DNA of 64,000 bases, from assembly GCF_000835495.1 (NCBI RefSeq), contig NW_015622544.1:1011704-1075703 (forward strand), given 5' to 3'. Both the position numbers and the translations under genes were made by a program. Positions 31,953-42,567 of this stretch are shown here, piece by piece. The stretch is from Cladophialophora immunda (taxonomy: Eukaryota > Ascomycota > Eurotiomycetes > Chaetothyriales > Herpotrichiellaceae). How positions within the stretch are numbered: position 1 is the stretch's first letter; each line of letters begins with the position of its first letter. The notes beneath the pieces were generated by a model. That model made no database searches and was not told the DNA's origin. It saw only the letters and a list, made by a program, of their open reading frames with translations.

Positions 31953-34122
31953 ATGGTTCTTGAGCGTGTGAAGCAGTTGGCCCAACAGGTGTCCAACACT
32001 GTTGCTCCTCCCCATCCTTTCGACCCCCTCTCTTCCCTTGAGATCGAGACAGCCGTTTCTCTGCTTCGATCACAGTATGGCAAGCTGTATTACAACGCCG
32101 TGACGCTGTACGAGCCACCGAAGGCTGAGATGCTGAAATGGCTGGCTGATCCCGACCACACCCCCAAGCCACACCGTGTCGCCGACATTGTGGTCATTTC
32201 GCCAGACGGCAAAGTGTTCGACGGCCATGTTGACCTCACCGAGCGCAAGGTGATCAAATGGGAACATACGCCCGGCGTGCAGCCTCTGATCACCATGGAA
32301 GATCTCCAAATCGTCGAACATGTCGTTCGCAAGGACCCCGGCGTCATTGAGCAGTGCGGTCTGATTGGCATCCCGCCCGAGGAGATGCACAAGGTCTACT
32401 GCGACCCCTGGACCATCGGATACGATGAGAGATTCGGCAATTCCGTCAGACTGCAGCAGGCCCTGATGTACTATCGTCCTCACGTCGACGACTCTCAATA
32501 TTCGTTTCCCCTAGATTTCTGCCCCATCTACGACGCAAACAAGCAGAAGATCATCCACATTGATGTGCCCAAGGTTCGACGACCTCTGAGCAAGGCACCA
32601 CCGAACAACTACCACGTCAAGTCGATCGAAGAGATCGGTGGCTACCGAACCGACCTCAAGCCGATCAACATCACCCAGCCCGAAGGTGTCAGTTTCAAAA
32701 TCAATGGCCGCATCATCGAATGGCAAAACTGGTCCATCCATGTCGGCTTCAACTACCGAGAGGGCATCGTGCTCAGCAACATCACATATTTTGACAAGGT
32801 AGAGAACAAGGTGCGACCTATTTTCTACCGCCTTTCACTCGCCGAAATGGTTGTCCCCTACGGCAACCCTGAGCACCCCCATCAGCGCAAACACGCCTTC
32901 GACTTGGGCGAGTACGGTGGTGGGTACATGACCAACTCACTGAGCTTGGGTTGCGACTGCAAGGGCAGCATTCACTACATGGACGCCGAGTTCGTGAACA
33001 AGGCCGGCGCGGCACAAACGATCAAAAACGCAATCTGCATCCACGAAGAGGACAACGGCATCCTGTTCAAACACTCGGACTTCAGAGACGACTCGGTCAT
33101 CGTGACCCGCGCCCGCAAGCTGATCGTTTCCCACATCTTCACCGCCGCAAACTACGAGTACTGCGTCTACTGGATCTTCCACCAAGATGGCACCGTCCAG
33201 CTCGAGATCAAGCTCACAGGTATCCTCAACACCTACGCGATGAACCCCGGCGAGGACACCAAAGGATGGGGCACGGAAGTCTACCCCGGCGTCAACGCCC
33301 ACAACCATCAACACTTGTTCTGTCTGCGCATCGACCCCAACATCGACGGACCCAACAACACGGTATTCCAGGTCGACGCCGCCCAGGGTGCCGGGGAACC
33401 GGGCTCCGTGGAGAACTACTACGGCAACGCCTTCTATGCCAAGAGGACAAAGTACACCAACCCCACGGAGGCCATGGCGGACTACAACGGATCGAGCTCG
33501 CGGACCTGGGACATGTGCAATGAGAACAAGCTGAACCCCTACTCCAAGAAGCCCGTGTCATACAAGCTGGTGAGCAGGGAGGTGCCGGCGCTGCTGCCCA
33601 AGGAGGGATCCCTGGTGTGGAAGCGGGCCGGTTTCTCCAGGCACGCCGTGCATGTGACGAAGTGTAAGTATTCTCTCACCCACCAACTCCCGCTCCTCTT
33701 CCTCCTTTTGCCCATCCCAACTCAAGTTGAACCTCACGAGATATGCCAACGGAAAAGAGCTAACAACATCTCCCAAACCAGACTCCGACGACCAGGTGCA
33801 CCCGGCCGGGCGCCACGTGCCGCAAACCTCAGGCGAGCCCTCGATGGGCCTGCCGCAGTGGATCGCGGCGAACCCGACGGCCAAGATCGACAACGAGGAC
33901 ATTGTGCTGTGGCACACCTTTGGCATCACCCACTTCCCGGCCCCGGAGGACTTCCCGGTCATGCCCGCGGAGCCGATGACGCTGCTGCTGCGGCCGCGCA
34001 ACTTCTTCGTGCGCAACCCGGCCCTCGACGTCCCGCCCAGCTACGCCCGCACGCCCAGCGAGGTCGCCGCGGGCAGCAGCGGGTGCGCGTGCGAGAAGGA
34101 CAAGGCCAGCGTGCGGGTCTAA
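31953..34122 (+). CDS. Copper amine oxidase
   Basis: Gene model: exons 31953-33663 and 33782-34122, with a 118-bp intron (GTAAGT...AACCAG), giving 683 residues. The enzyme oxidatively deaminates primary amines to aldehydes, ammonia and H2O2, using copper and the self-made cofactor topaquinone. The cofactor motif NYEY is present, with the modified tyrosine at 401. The catalytic-base Asp is at 317 (AFDLGEYGGG). Copper-ligand histidines are at about 452 and 454 (AHNHQHLF), with the third in the exon-2 segment GITHFPAPEDFPVMP. The N-terminal small domains (about 20-130) are normal, so the protein is full length. The C-terminus (DKASVRV) is not a standard PTS1, unlike peroxisomal yeast homologues, so its location is uncertain. 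The enzyme would let the fungus use amines as a nitrogen source. Confidence 0.95.
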
Positions 34123-34494
34123 ACTTTGGGTGGGCAGGGGGTTGAGTAGTGTGCTCGTCCGGTTCATATTCTGTGGGCGAGAATGATTCTCTTAAAGTTT
34201 CCCTTAATTTATTGATATGTGAGCCGGGAAAAAAATCTTGGCGGGAATCTTGCTATCTGTTTGGACATGAGACACTCGGTACGAAGCTATCTGCGAAAAG
34301 GAAATGTTACTCCTGGTATGCAACACCTCTTTATATCTACTGGCTTGAACGACCACGGTTGTCCGAGGCCGCAATTCTATATCTTCTCATGGAATCAACA
34401 ATATTTTCTATGACAAACATATCAAGTGCATCGTAGTCCGCGCCAGAATCTATATACGGGACAAATTGTACTATTTATTGTCCCCAATGTTATA
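34123..34494. other. Convergent intergenic region (amine oxidase / TAH18)
   Basis: This holds the 3' ends of two genes, is AT-rich towards its right side, and has no gene. Confidence 0.6.
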
Positions 34495-36447
34495 CTACCA
34501 CGTTTCCTGTCTGTACCTCCCTTGTTTCTCCAGCCTCGCGAGGTATTTTTCCGCATCCTCGGCACTGTGGATCGGCTCTTCGATCTCGGCACTTTCCTCC
34601 TCTTCGTCTCCCATTCGGTCTCCGGTGACGGCATTTCCCTCGTCCTTCGCGCTCTTTGCTTGCTGGGCGAGCGCATCGACCAAAGCCTGCCTGACGGCCT
34701 TGGGCATCTGCCCGGAGGACCCGCACACAATGACCGTCGCGCCCTGTTCTCTGAGAAACTGCCAGATCAACTGACTCCGCTCGCGGAGGCGATCTTGCAC
34801 GTAGACCTTGGACCGCTGATCTCGAGAGAACGCCGTGATGACTTCGAGGCCGGCACTCGGGGGAACGCGGGTGCGAAGTGCCGCCCATTCGTCGCGGAAG
34901 AAGTAGTCTGACTTCTCGTTGCGGCAGCCGAAGAAGAGGGCCGTCTTGCCCGAGACTTGGCCGTGCATGGCCTTTTCGTGAATGAGAGCTCGCAGAGGTG
35001 CGATGCCCGTGCCCGCGCCGATCAGGACGTGGCTTTGGCCGGTCGTCAACTCGCCGGCCGTGGAGAAGCGGCCCTCTGTCTTCAGCGAGACTTGAAGCGT
35101 TGTCCCAACCGGTAACTGCGCCAGGTACCGTGTACACACGCCCTCTCGGATCCGCTTGATGACGGTCCTGTACTTGACGATTGCGACCAACAGCTCGAAC
35201 TTGGTCGATCCGTCTTCCGAGCTCTTCAAGAGTCCACCGCTGGCAATGCTAAACTGCCTCGGCCGCATTGGCGGAAAGATATTGGTGACTTCCTCCCACG
35301 GTAGATGCACGGAGTCGAATTCCTGCAAAATCTCGAGAATGCTCCGCCTAGGGCGGGTCGCGTAGTCGTAGTATTCATCGAGATATTGCGGGTCGGTGAA
35401 CTCGAGGAGTCGCTCTTTGTGCATGCTGTTGCTTGTGTAATTCGCGATGCAGCCCAAGAACGAGCGGCGAGGAATGGCGTTGATGTCCAAATGCTCAGTG
35501 AGAAGGACTCGGAGGGTGAGACTGGGACGGCTGAAGATGGCGTTAGCTGCAAGATTGCTTGAAGTGAGAGTCGAAGACGACCGCGTCGAGACGAGCCGGA
35601 TAGGCGTATCCGCAATTTGTTGCCAGCTCATGCGGTTGATCAGAGATTCCACGTCCGCTGGCATATTTCGAGGAGAGATGGCGAGTGCATCGCCAGGCAT
35701 GTAATCAAATTTTGTCGAGGCTTTGAGGCTCAGAAACCGAACGTCTTGCCAGTGATCAGACGGGGTGACCCGTTGGTTAGTCTCCAAAGATACGGAGAAT
35801 GAATTCAAAGAAGAGTTTCGTCCAGCAGCTGAGGAAGGCGGGTAGGTGCCGTTGGCGATCGGCGAAGTAACGGATGTATCGAGGTGATCGAATGTCTTTT
35901 GCAGCCGCCATTTACTAGGCAGCAGAACATCATTCGGAATGGGGATCTGATCATCGGCAAGCGGAAATGTCGTTAATATAGACTTCCTAAACTGTTGAAG
36001 CCAAGCCAGAAAAGCGCCATCGGTACCCTCGTCCCCTTGTTCATCAGCCTCGCATGGCTCGACAATTGACGATGCCCCTAGTTGACGAAGCCTCTTATCC
36101 AGCTTCCTTGCAGCCCAGTTGAACTTGGGGTACGAGGTGTCCCCTAGGCCGGCGAGCGCATATTCAACGCCTGCTAGGGTGGTGGCAGCCAGCTTCTTGC
36201 GGAGAAGGCTGGTCCAAAATCTGCGAGCATTCTCTGGGAAATCGCCCTGTCCAGTCGTGGCAACAACGAAGACTGTAAGAGTGTATTGATGTAGGAGGCT
36301 GTGATTGACATTCTCTAGTCCCAGGACATCTGTGTAGAAATGAAGCCTTTCCAGAGTGCGGCCGACCTCTTCAGCCAGGTCTTGTGCTGTGCCGGTTTCT
36401 GTCCCGTAGAGGACAAGAGCGGATCTGCCGCGGCCTTGTTCGGTCAT
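34495..36447 (-). CDS. TAH18: NADPH-dependent diflavin oxidoreductase 1 (Tah18/NDOR1)
   Basis: This is a single-exon protein of 650 residues. The N-terminal flavodoxin domain begins LVLYGTETGTAQDLAEEV (about residues 11-28, FMN phosphate loop), with VVATTGQGDFPENARRFW further on. The FAD-binding domain (about 210-450) has RPRQFSIAS. The NADPH domain (about 470-640) has IGAGTGIAPLRALI and FFGCRNEKSDYFF. It ends RYRQETW, with the aromatic C-terminus usual for this family. Tah18 passes electrons from NADPH to Dre2 in cytosolic iron-sulphur protein assembly. An acidic Glu-rich patch (EEEESAEIEEP) near residue 620 is a local insertion. The gene is convergent with the amine oxidase gene. Confidence 0.93.
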   Translation of the reverse strand: MTEQGRGRSALVLYGTETGTAQDLAEEVGRTLERLHFYTDVLGLENVNHSLLHQYTLTVFVVATTGQGDFPENARRFWTSLLRKKLAATTLAGVEYALAGLGDTSYPKFNWAARKLDKRLRQLGASSIVEPCEADEQGDEGTDGAFLAWLQQFRKSILTTFPLADDQIPIPNDVLLPSKWRLQKTFDHLDTSVTSPIANGTYPPSSAAGRNSSLNSFSVSLETNQRVTPSDHWQDVRFLSLKASTKFDYMPGDALAISPRNMPADVESLINRMSWQQIADTPIRLVSTRSSSTLTSSNLAANAIFSRPSLTLRVLLTEHLDINAIPRRSFLGCIANYTSNSMHKERLLEFTDPQYLDEYYDYATRPRRSILEILQEFDSVHLPWEEVTNIFPPMRPRQFSIASGGLLKSSEDGSTKFELLVAIVKYRTVIKRIREGVCTRYLAQLPVGTTLQVSLKTEGRFSTAGELTTGQSHVLIGAGTGIAPLRALIHEKAMHGQVSGKTALFFGCRNEKSDYFFRDEWAALRTRVPPSAGLEVITAFSRDQRSKVYVQDRLRERSQLIWQFLREQGATVIVCGSSGQMPKAVRQALVDALAQQAKSAKDEGNAVTGDRMGDEEEESAEIEEPIHSAEDAEKYLARLEKQGRYRQETW

Positions 36448-37667
36448 CTTTCTCCAGTGCTACGGGGCTCAAGGCGAGCATTGTGCAGCCCGAGCAGCTT
36501 GCGGTAGAAGCAGAATGTCTCTTGAACAAGATTTGATATGGGACAGGAAGTGCTCGACAGTCTCACCACCATCTCTCTTCCGGACAAATTTCGTCCCGGC
36601 CGTCCGGTCTTGGCATGCCAAGCATCTTGCAAGAAGCCAATAATGACATCTGATCCACATATTTAGACATTGCGGCCACTTGATTGGTCACTTTAACGTC
36701 GAGCCTACAAGTAGATTGCTAGTTAGGTGTTGGCTTCATTTGGATCTAGGTACCTAGGTATCGATTACGGACCAGACTACGTTAGCTGTGGCACTGCAGC
36801 TATTGGACCCCTTTGAATATGGAATCGATGTAACTACCGAGCACTGATCCCTTGAAGCCGGCAATTGAGCAGGGGATTCCTCGGCCAGCAGTCTCTGCCG
36901 GAATTGTACTCCCCACGCAGTTATGTCCACAGATGTAATTCGACCGGCGGAAGATTCTGGTGTCCTCTGTTTTGGCCCTTCAATATGACCCGTTATTCAT
37001 TGTCCCTGGATTCAACTACATGATTCCACCTCTGTGCGACTTTGGCCGTCCTTATAATAGCCTCCGAATACCATCCACACGGTCCGTTCCTAGAATACCC
37101 CCGTGCCAGTGGCGTTAGGGACCCATTATCTCCATCAGAGGAACCCAGCGAAGAAGGAGATTCCACGTGTGATGTTGTTGATCTCACACCCTACGGTGTA
37201 TGCTACGGCCTGGTACGCCGAGCAGGCACTCAGGGCGGCGAAACGTCTCATCTCCTACTCAGCCCCGTGGATGATTTCGCGCCATTCTCCTCATCGAGGT
37301 TTGGATTCCCATGCATTGCTCCTTGGCTAGAGGTTCTGGTCCATGTCGACCTCTTTTCGGACTACGTCAACAGTATTATCTCGGGAGAGATTCGCTGGTC
37401 CACCTTTGCCCGTTACTGCAGCTCACTCAAGTCCACAGCGTTGCACATGCGCTATATATGTTAAGCCGGTGCGTCCCAGAAAGACTTCTGGGCGCTGAGC
37501 TCACATTGGCTTTTTGTACCACATATTCGTGATTGCCAACCATGCAAAAGACTGTTTCCTCTCACTCCGTTAGGCTTTTGCGACTGCTGTAAGCGATCAA
37601 ATTCTTAGGACCTCACTACGGATCCTGTCCTTCTCTCTTTGTCTTGATCACCAATTATCCGCACAAT
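36448..37667. other. 1.2-kb gene-poor stretch upstream of TAH18
   Basis: This contains the TAH18 promoter. A palindromic GGTACCTAGGTA-like motif lies at about 36750-36760. A plus-strand frame at 37042-37464 opens with TTG, not ATG, and has no family resemblance. I support no gene here. Confidence 0.5.
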
Positions 37668-38159
37668 ATGAGCTTTGAACAAGGAAGTTCGAGTGGGGCA
37701 GGAAGAGGAAGGGGAGGAAATAGCGGGGGAACTGTATTAGGAATGGCCAAAAAAGTGAGGAATTGTACAGGCATCTTCTGTACCAATCGGCTCTGGTCCA
37801 ACTGGATCGAGCCTGAATCCAACCGTGACCATGCTGACGCCAAACCCGGAGGCAATAATAGTGTCAGTTCTCCTTGGATTGGCCGAAGCAGGATTCTGCA
37901 CTCTATGCTCGAGCTAAACCTTACCGCCGGCAGTGTCTATCTCATACACGGGCTGAGCAGTTCCCCCGATGCATTCATTGGAGACGATGGAACCAGCTGG
38001 GCGACGTCACTCGACCAGCAGACCTCAGGATATCTCCGCGGCCAGCAGGTCGAAGTCCATAAGAATCGGCATATAAGGGTCGTCGCTTCATGTGGCCACA
38101 GAGGCTCTAGGCCTTACAACAGTCGATCGAGGGGCGGAGGCACAAGTCAAGTTATGTAA
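37668..38159 (+). CDS. Weak hypothetical frame with an alpha/beta-hydrolase-like segment
   Basis: The frame has an ATG at 37668 and encodes 163 residues. It begins with a Gly/Arg-rich head (GAGRGRGGNSGGT). In its middle is SVYLIHGLSSSPDAF followed by GTSWATSL, which loosely resembles the HGL...W start of DUF676/alpha-beta hydrolase domains found in fungal NLR-like proteins. No catalytic serine motif follows in frame. It may be a decayed fragment or chance. I include it only so that it is not lost. Confidence 0.2.
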   Translation: MSFEQGSSSGAGRGRGGNSGGTVLGMAKKVRNCTGIFCTNRLWSNWIEPESNRDHADAKPGGNNSVSSPWIGRSRILHSMLELNLTAGSVYLIHGLSSSPDAFIGDDGTSWATSLDQQTSGYLRGQQVEVHKNRHIRVVASCGHRGSRPYNSRSRGGGTSQVM

Positions 38160-38628
38160 CCATGTCTTGGGACCAGAGGCGGATAGAATCTTCGTGATAT
38201 GCCATTGTTACTCTGCCGACTGACAATCTCTTCCTCTTGTCAACTTTGGCACTGCGCCTCGTCCCGATAGTCGAGTCTGTTCCATAAGCACGGAAAGTGA
38301 TTCAAGAGTGAGAGTGTGGTGGGCATCGCACTTTGAGTTACAGCGTAGAAAGCAGACAGAAGCAAGCAGAAAAGGCCTTTCCAAATAAATGGCATCATTT
38401 CAGTATGGGGAATGCTGTGCTTCCCAAGAGATAGCCCGGGAGACGTCGTTTGGAAATCGAACAGAACAGCCAAATTGACTATTGATCTTGGTGAAATGGT
38501 CGTGGCTTGACGCCATCAGTTGACTTGCCATAAGAGGTATTGAATTTCGCGTGCGGCATACCCGCAAGCATGTTAACCAGCCTCGCGCTCCGGATCTATC
38601 TCGCTTCTCGTCTAGAAGGGGGCTGTCG
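38160..38628. other. Intergenic, 3' side of RPC31
   Basis: No gene is seen. Confidence 0.55.
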
Positions 38629-39900
38629 TCAGTATTCCCCTCCTTCATCACCGCCACCGCCGCCGTAGGCGAATCCATCCTCGTCATCCCCTTCTCCTCC
38701 GTCAAAGTAGTTCTCCGCATTGTAATCGTCGGCTTCGCCGTTGTCGGACTCTTCGAATTCCGAATCCTCGGGCTCATCGTCGTCATCGTCGTCTTCGTCC
38801 CCTGCATCCTCGTCACCATCGGCGCCATCATTATCCTGCGCCTCGGGCACATCGTCGTCGTCGTCGTCGTCTTCATCAGACTCTCCGCCGGCGGCGCCGG
38901 ATCCTTGCTTCTGCCGCTTCCTCTCCTTTGCGCGAATGCTGTCCATGAGGGAACGGGGCTTTTTCTTGGTTGGTCCGAAATCGTCTTCGGCGTCAAGCCC
39001 GCGCTTCTCGCGGGACTCGGTCTCGCGACGCCGTCGCTTCTTCTTCGCGGCCTTGGCCGCCCGTGCACGGCGAGACGCGGGGAGAAGCGGGTCCGAGTCG
39101 TCGGTGTCGTTTCCTTCATCGTCTGCGACCTTGGCAGCGGCGTCTTCGCCTTCCTCGTCGTCGTCGAGGATGAGGGAGTCGCGCTTCCGCTTCAGCGACT
39201 TGCGATTCGGGGCATTCGTCGCCATGTTGATGATGTCGATGTCGGCGGACTTCCAGAGCGGACTCTTCTTGTCCGGATCGAGGAGGGGCCAGAGCTCGTG
39301 GGGGAAGTATTTCAAAGCTGGAAGTCAAAGAAAACGATCAACCAGGGTCTCTCCTACCTTCCTTCTCTCCGGGGGGGAAAGTTCCGTGGCGTCGAGCGGT
39401 CTGGGAACGTACCATAGTCTCTCCCACCGCTCCCCAAGTCCGGCAAGCTCCTCTTCTTCTTGTGGTATTTGGCCGTGTACTTCTCCTGGTCGTTGAACGG
39501 ATCAAATCCGGCGCGCTTGAGCGTTTTGCCCGTCTTTTCGTCCGCGATGCTACTGGGGTCGAGGGTCGCGTAGTAAGGTCCATTGCGCGCACGGGTGCGG
39601 AAGGATAGGTAGCGGCTGACGGCGGCGAGTTCGCGGGACGTGGGTGGACGTGGCACGGGAAGCTCGATATCCTGCAAGAGTTTTGAGCGCTTGGTTAGAC
39701 GGTCTGTCTGTGGGTTCTATGGCGGTGGGAGTTGGGAGAGGGGGTCAGGAGGGTGCAAGCAGTACTGGAAATAGCGCTTGGGGCGTCTTCTCGGTCGGCG
39801 AGAGAGAAATATCGTCGTCATCGTCAAAGTCCAACTCTGGAGGCAGAGGGCCTTTTCGGCCACCACCACCGCGCCCTCTTCCCCGACCACCTCGCGACAT
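38629..39900 (-). CDS. RPC31: RNA polymerase III subunit Rpc31 (RPC7)
   Basis: Gene model on the minus strand: exons 39900-39766, 39671-39413 and 39317-38629, with introns of 94 and 95 bp, giving 360 residues. The N-terminus is the Arg/Gly-rich MSRGGRGRGRGGGG followed by an acidic Asp run. The middle (about 46-150) has the conserved DIELPVPRPPTSRE, YHKKKRSLPDL and KYFPHELWPLL segments. The C-terminus is a long acidic tail containing DDYNAENYFDGGE, the Rpc31/RPC7 signature. The subunit belongs to the Pol III-specific trimer used in initiation at tRNA and 5S genes. The acidic tail, coded by repeated GAC/GAG triplets, produces long false frames on the opposite strand. Both introns have GT-AG ends and restore conserved sequence. 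Confidence 0.9.
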
Positions 39901-40400
39901 CGTGGAGCGCCAGTCGAGCCCAACAGGAGGAAATGTCACCGGGTATTAGTTTTCATGCTGCTCTGTGCCAGTTGAAAGACTGGTGAATGCGACTGTAGTG
40001 TTGCAGAGAAACAGTAGTGTTACCGCCAACGATTGAATCTCTTCACACGAAACTCGCACCAGAAAATCGACCGGCAGAATTTTGGAGTGAGGTGGGGAAA
40101 GCCATCTCACCGCCTTGACGAGGCTGAGCAAGGCTGAGATCTCCATCCTGTTAAATGCACTCATTGTACGGTACGATAACTAAATTCTCTTAGTTCAGGT
40201 ACAGTGAGGCCTGATGTATAGTCCAGCGGTACTGTTTATCGCTTGATTCGTGTCAGGAATGCTCAACATTTATCGCCCAAGGCGTTTAGACACTCGGGTA
40301 ATAGAAGTGGGCACAAACCTGGAAAACAAAACAAACCATACTTTACCCAAGATAACACCTCTCACTTACAGTGGGCAGTATGTTAGATGCAATGCTAAAT
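39901..40400. other. Intergenic, RPC31 promoter and Zn2Cys6 gene 3' side
   Basis: This is a 500-bp gap between tandem minus-strand genes. No gene is seen. Confidence 0.6.
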
Positions 40401-41638
40401 CTAGCCTCCATTTTCTGCAACAGCTAACGACATTGGCCACTCCATCCATTCCGACCAGTGAGGACCTAGGTGTGAGGATATGGCTTGAATCAGAAGGGAA
40501 CCAGAATCCCCTACGGCCCAACATTCTCTGTAAAACGTCATCAAGGCGGCAAAGTATGCCAGGATGATCAGAGCTTCTGGTCTGCGCTGATTTAGACTTT
40601 CGAGGAAAGGGCCTTTGAGTTGTACGGGCCAAGCTAGTAACCAGCGGATGGTTGTGTGTCTTTGCTCGAGAACATTGGATACCGCAAACACCCAATGCAG
40701 TCTCTCGATCGCTGTTTCGTATGCGACCCTGGTTTGATCCCCCAGATCCGGACTCATGGTCAACTTGGACAAATCGAGGCAAGGCTGAGGGATTCGGTAA
40801 GGTGTTGGAGGCGGCTGGACCTTGAACATTGGTTTGAGTTCGGTCTCTTTCAGATACTCATACCAATCTTGGATGATGAGTTTGGGGACATTACGCATGA
40901 GCATGACACAGTTGATGACGTGGTCGAGATACTGGTTGGAATCCAGGCCTGCGGTGCGAGAGGGGTCGGCGAGGATATGAACTGCAAGAAGCATTGTAAA
41001 GATGAGAACGGCAGCACAGTTGGAGGCGTTGATGTCTCTCTCCACGCTGTTGAACTTGTTGAGAGCTAGCGTCTGTAGTTCCGTAGATACGGTATGGTAC
41101 CACGAGGCGTTCTCAGGCTTACAGTGCGCGAGGTGTAGAGCGGAGATTGCCAGAAGCTCGTGCATGAGGAAAGGGAACGAAAAGGCCATACGGACTACCA
41201 CTCCTTGCCATATATGCTGAACAGAACGTTCGGCATTGAATGTGCTGTACGTGGAAGTAAGGAACTGGTGCAAGAGCTCCAGATGCTCCATATTTAGATT
41301 CGGATCAAATGATCCAGAAGGCGTGAACACTGGTACGATATGGTATTGATCCGGACCTTGTGGTCGCTGGTCTGGAGTCGAGGTCTCGGACGGACTGGCA
41401 GTAACGGTTTCCGTGTCTGTGGCAGTCGTCGTTGACGGGGTTGTGCCTGAAGCAAAATTGCAATCCAGCCCGGCGGTCTGGCAATTGACGCATCGGGGGC
41501 GATGTTCATCACACTATGACCAAGACTTTAGCGGCCGAGTTGTTTAGAGAGTCTGCAATGGCCTGCACTGACCTTGATGTGTCGTCTTTTGCAGGCTACA
41601 CAGCCGTTCCGAGACTTTTTGTGAGGCCTTCGCGGCAT
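40401..41638 (-). CDS. Zn2Cys6 fungal transcription factor
   Basis: Gene model on the minus strand: exon 1 41638-41573, a 59-bp intron (GTCAGT...CATAG), exon 2 41513-40401, giving 392 residues. The splice falls inside the DNA-binding domain and rebuilds the six-cysteine cluster: Cys13, 16, 23, 30, 33, 40 (C-x2-C-x6-C-x6-C-x2-C-x6-C) with the basic KRRHIK segment. The rest (about 90-390) is a short fungal_trans_2-type activation region, with HQFLTSTYSTF and MAFSFPFLMHELLAISALHLAH motifs typical of the sterol-uptake regulator (Upc2/Ecm22-like) shape. The target genes are unknown. It is divergent from phosphoserine aminotransferase, which need not be a target. Confidence 0.9.
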
Positions 41639-42567
41639 TGAAATTCCGGCTCCGGCGTGCACAGTGGCAGCCTGGGGGTTTGGGCCGAAGAGACAGGTAG
41701 CCTGACCGGTGGAGTACGCAGAGATCTGCCGACCCGACTTTTACTGTTCAACGTGTTGTGAGAAGAGTTCGACGGCTGCCGAGACTAAACATATTTGGGG
41801 TGAATTGCTGTTGCCTGGATGCCTTACGAGTCCGACCCTGCATGTCGCATGGGTCAAAGGAGGTGATCAAGCCAGTGGCACAGCCAGATGGTTGTTGTAG
41901 TCTATCAAGAACCATCTCAAATGCGCCATTTGTAGCGGGGACTGTTACCAGAAGATGATATTAACAACGAACGGGGCGCAAGCAGGGAGCTGGCAACCGC
42001 CGATGATGTCAAAAATAAATGGCACCGTCTGACCAGAAAAGGTACATAATGGTAAAGACATGGATACGGCACTTCAAGTTCCGACTCTGGCACGAGTTCA
42101 GCGTTAGGCGTGCTTTGCCATTGGTTCACGGGCGACCACCGTTTACAAGTATCTGTGACATAGTGGTACCTCTATTCTCATTACGACATTAGGCTATATG
42201 TGATCTGGCGGCCACCTCCTCCCATCAAATGCACAGTAAATTCTATGTCAGACCGAGCCATTTCTTTCCGACAAGGCTGAGTCCGCAGCCTCGCAGCATG
42301 CTCACCGTTGATTGGCTCCCGCGATTTTTCTCTCCTGCCAAGCTCGACTTCCTCTTCCCCAGATTTTCACCCAGTTTGACTCATCTTTGGTGCAGGGATT
42401 GAGACTCTTGAGGTTGAAGTCGAGATTCCAAGGTACAGCTAGTTGCGGACGAACATCGTCATCGGATCGAAGCCACTCGCCTGCCGCTCTGATACTTGTT
42501 CCCAAAGCCAAGCACGTCACCTGCAAAATCCAGCCGAATACAAATTTCTCCGACCTTGACGGCAACC
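41639..42567. other. Divergent promoter region (Zn2Cys6 / SER1)
   Basis: These 929 bp lie between divergent starts. A CT-rich run sits at about 42320-42365. No gene is seen. Confidence 0.55.

Noticed and set aside
37160..37260. A VYATAWYA stretch recalling the YDTAW motif of diterpene cyclases
   Set aside because: No other cyclase motif is present in any frame nearby; probably chance.
38551..39496. Two long plus-strand frames (288 and 251 codons), one poly-serine
   Set aside because: These are antisense shadows of the acidic GAC/GAG-rich tail of RPC31.
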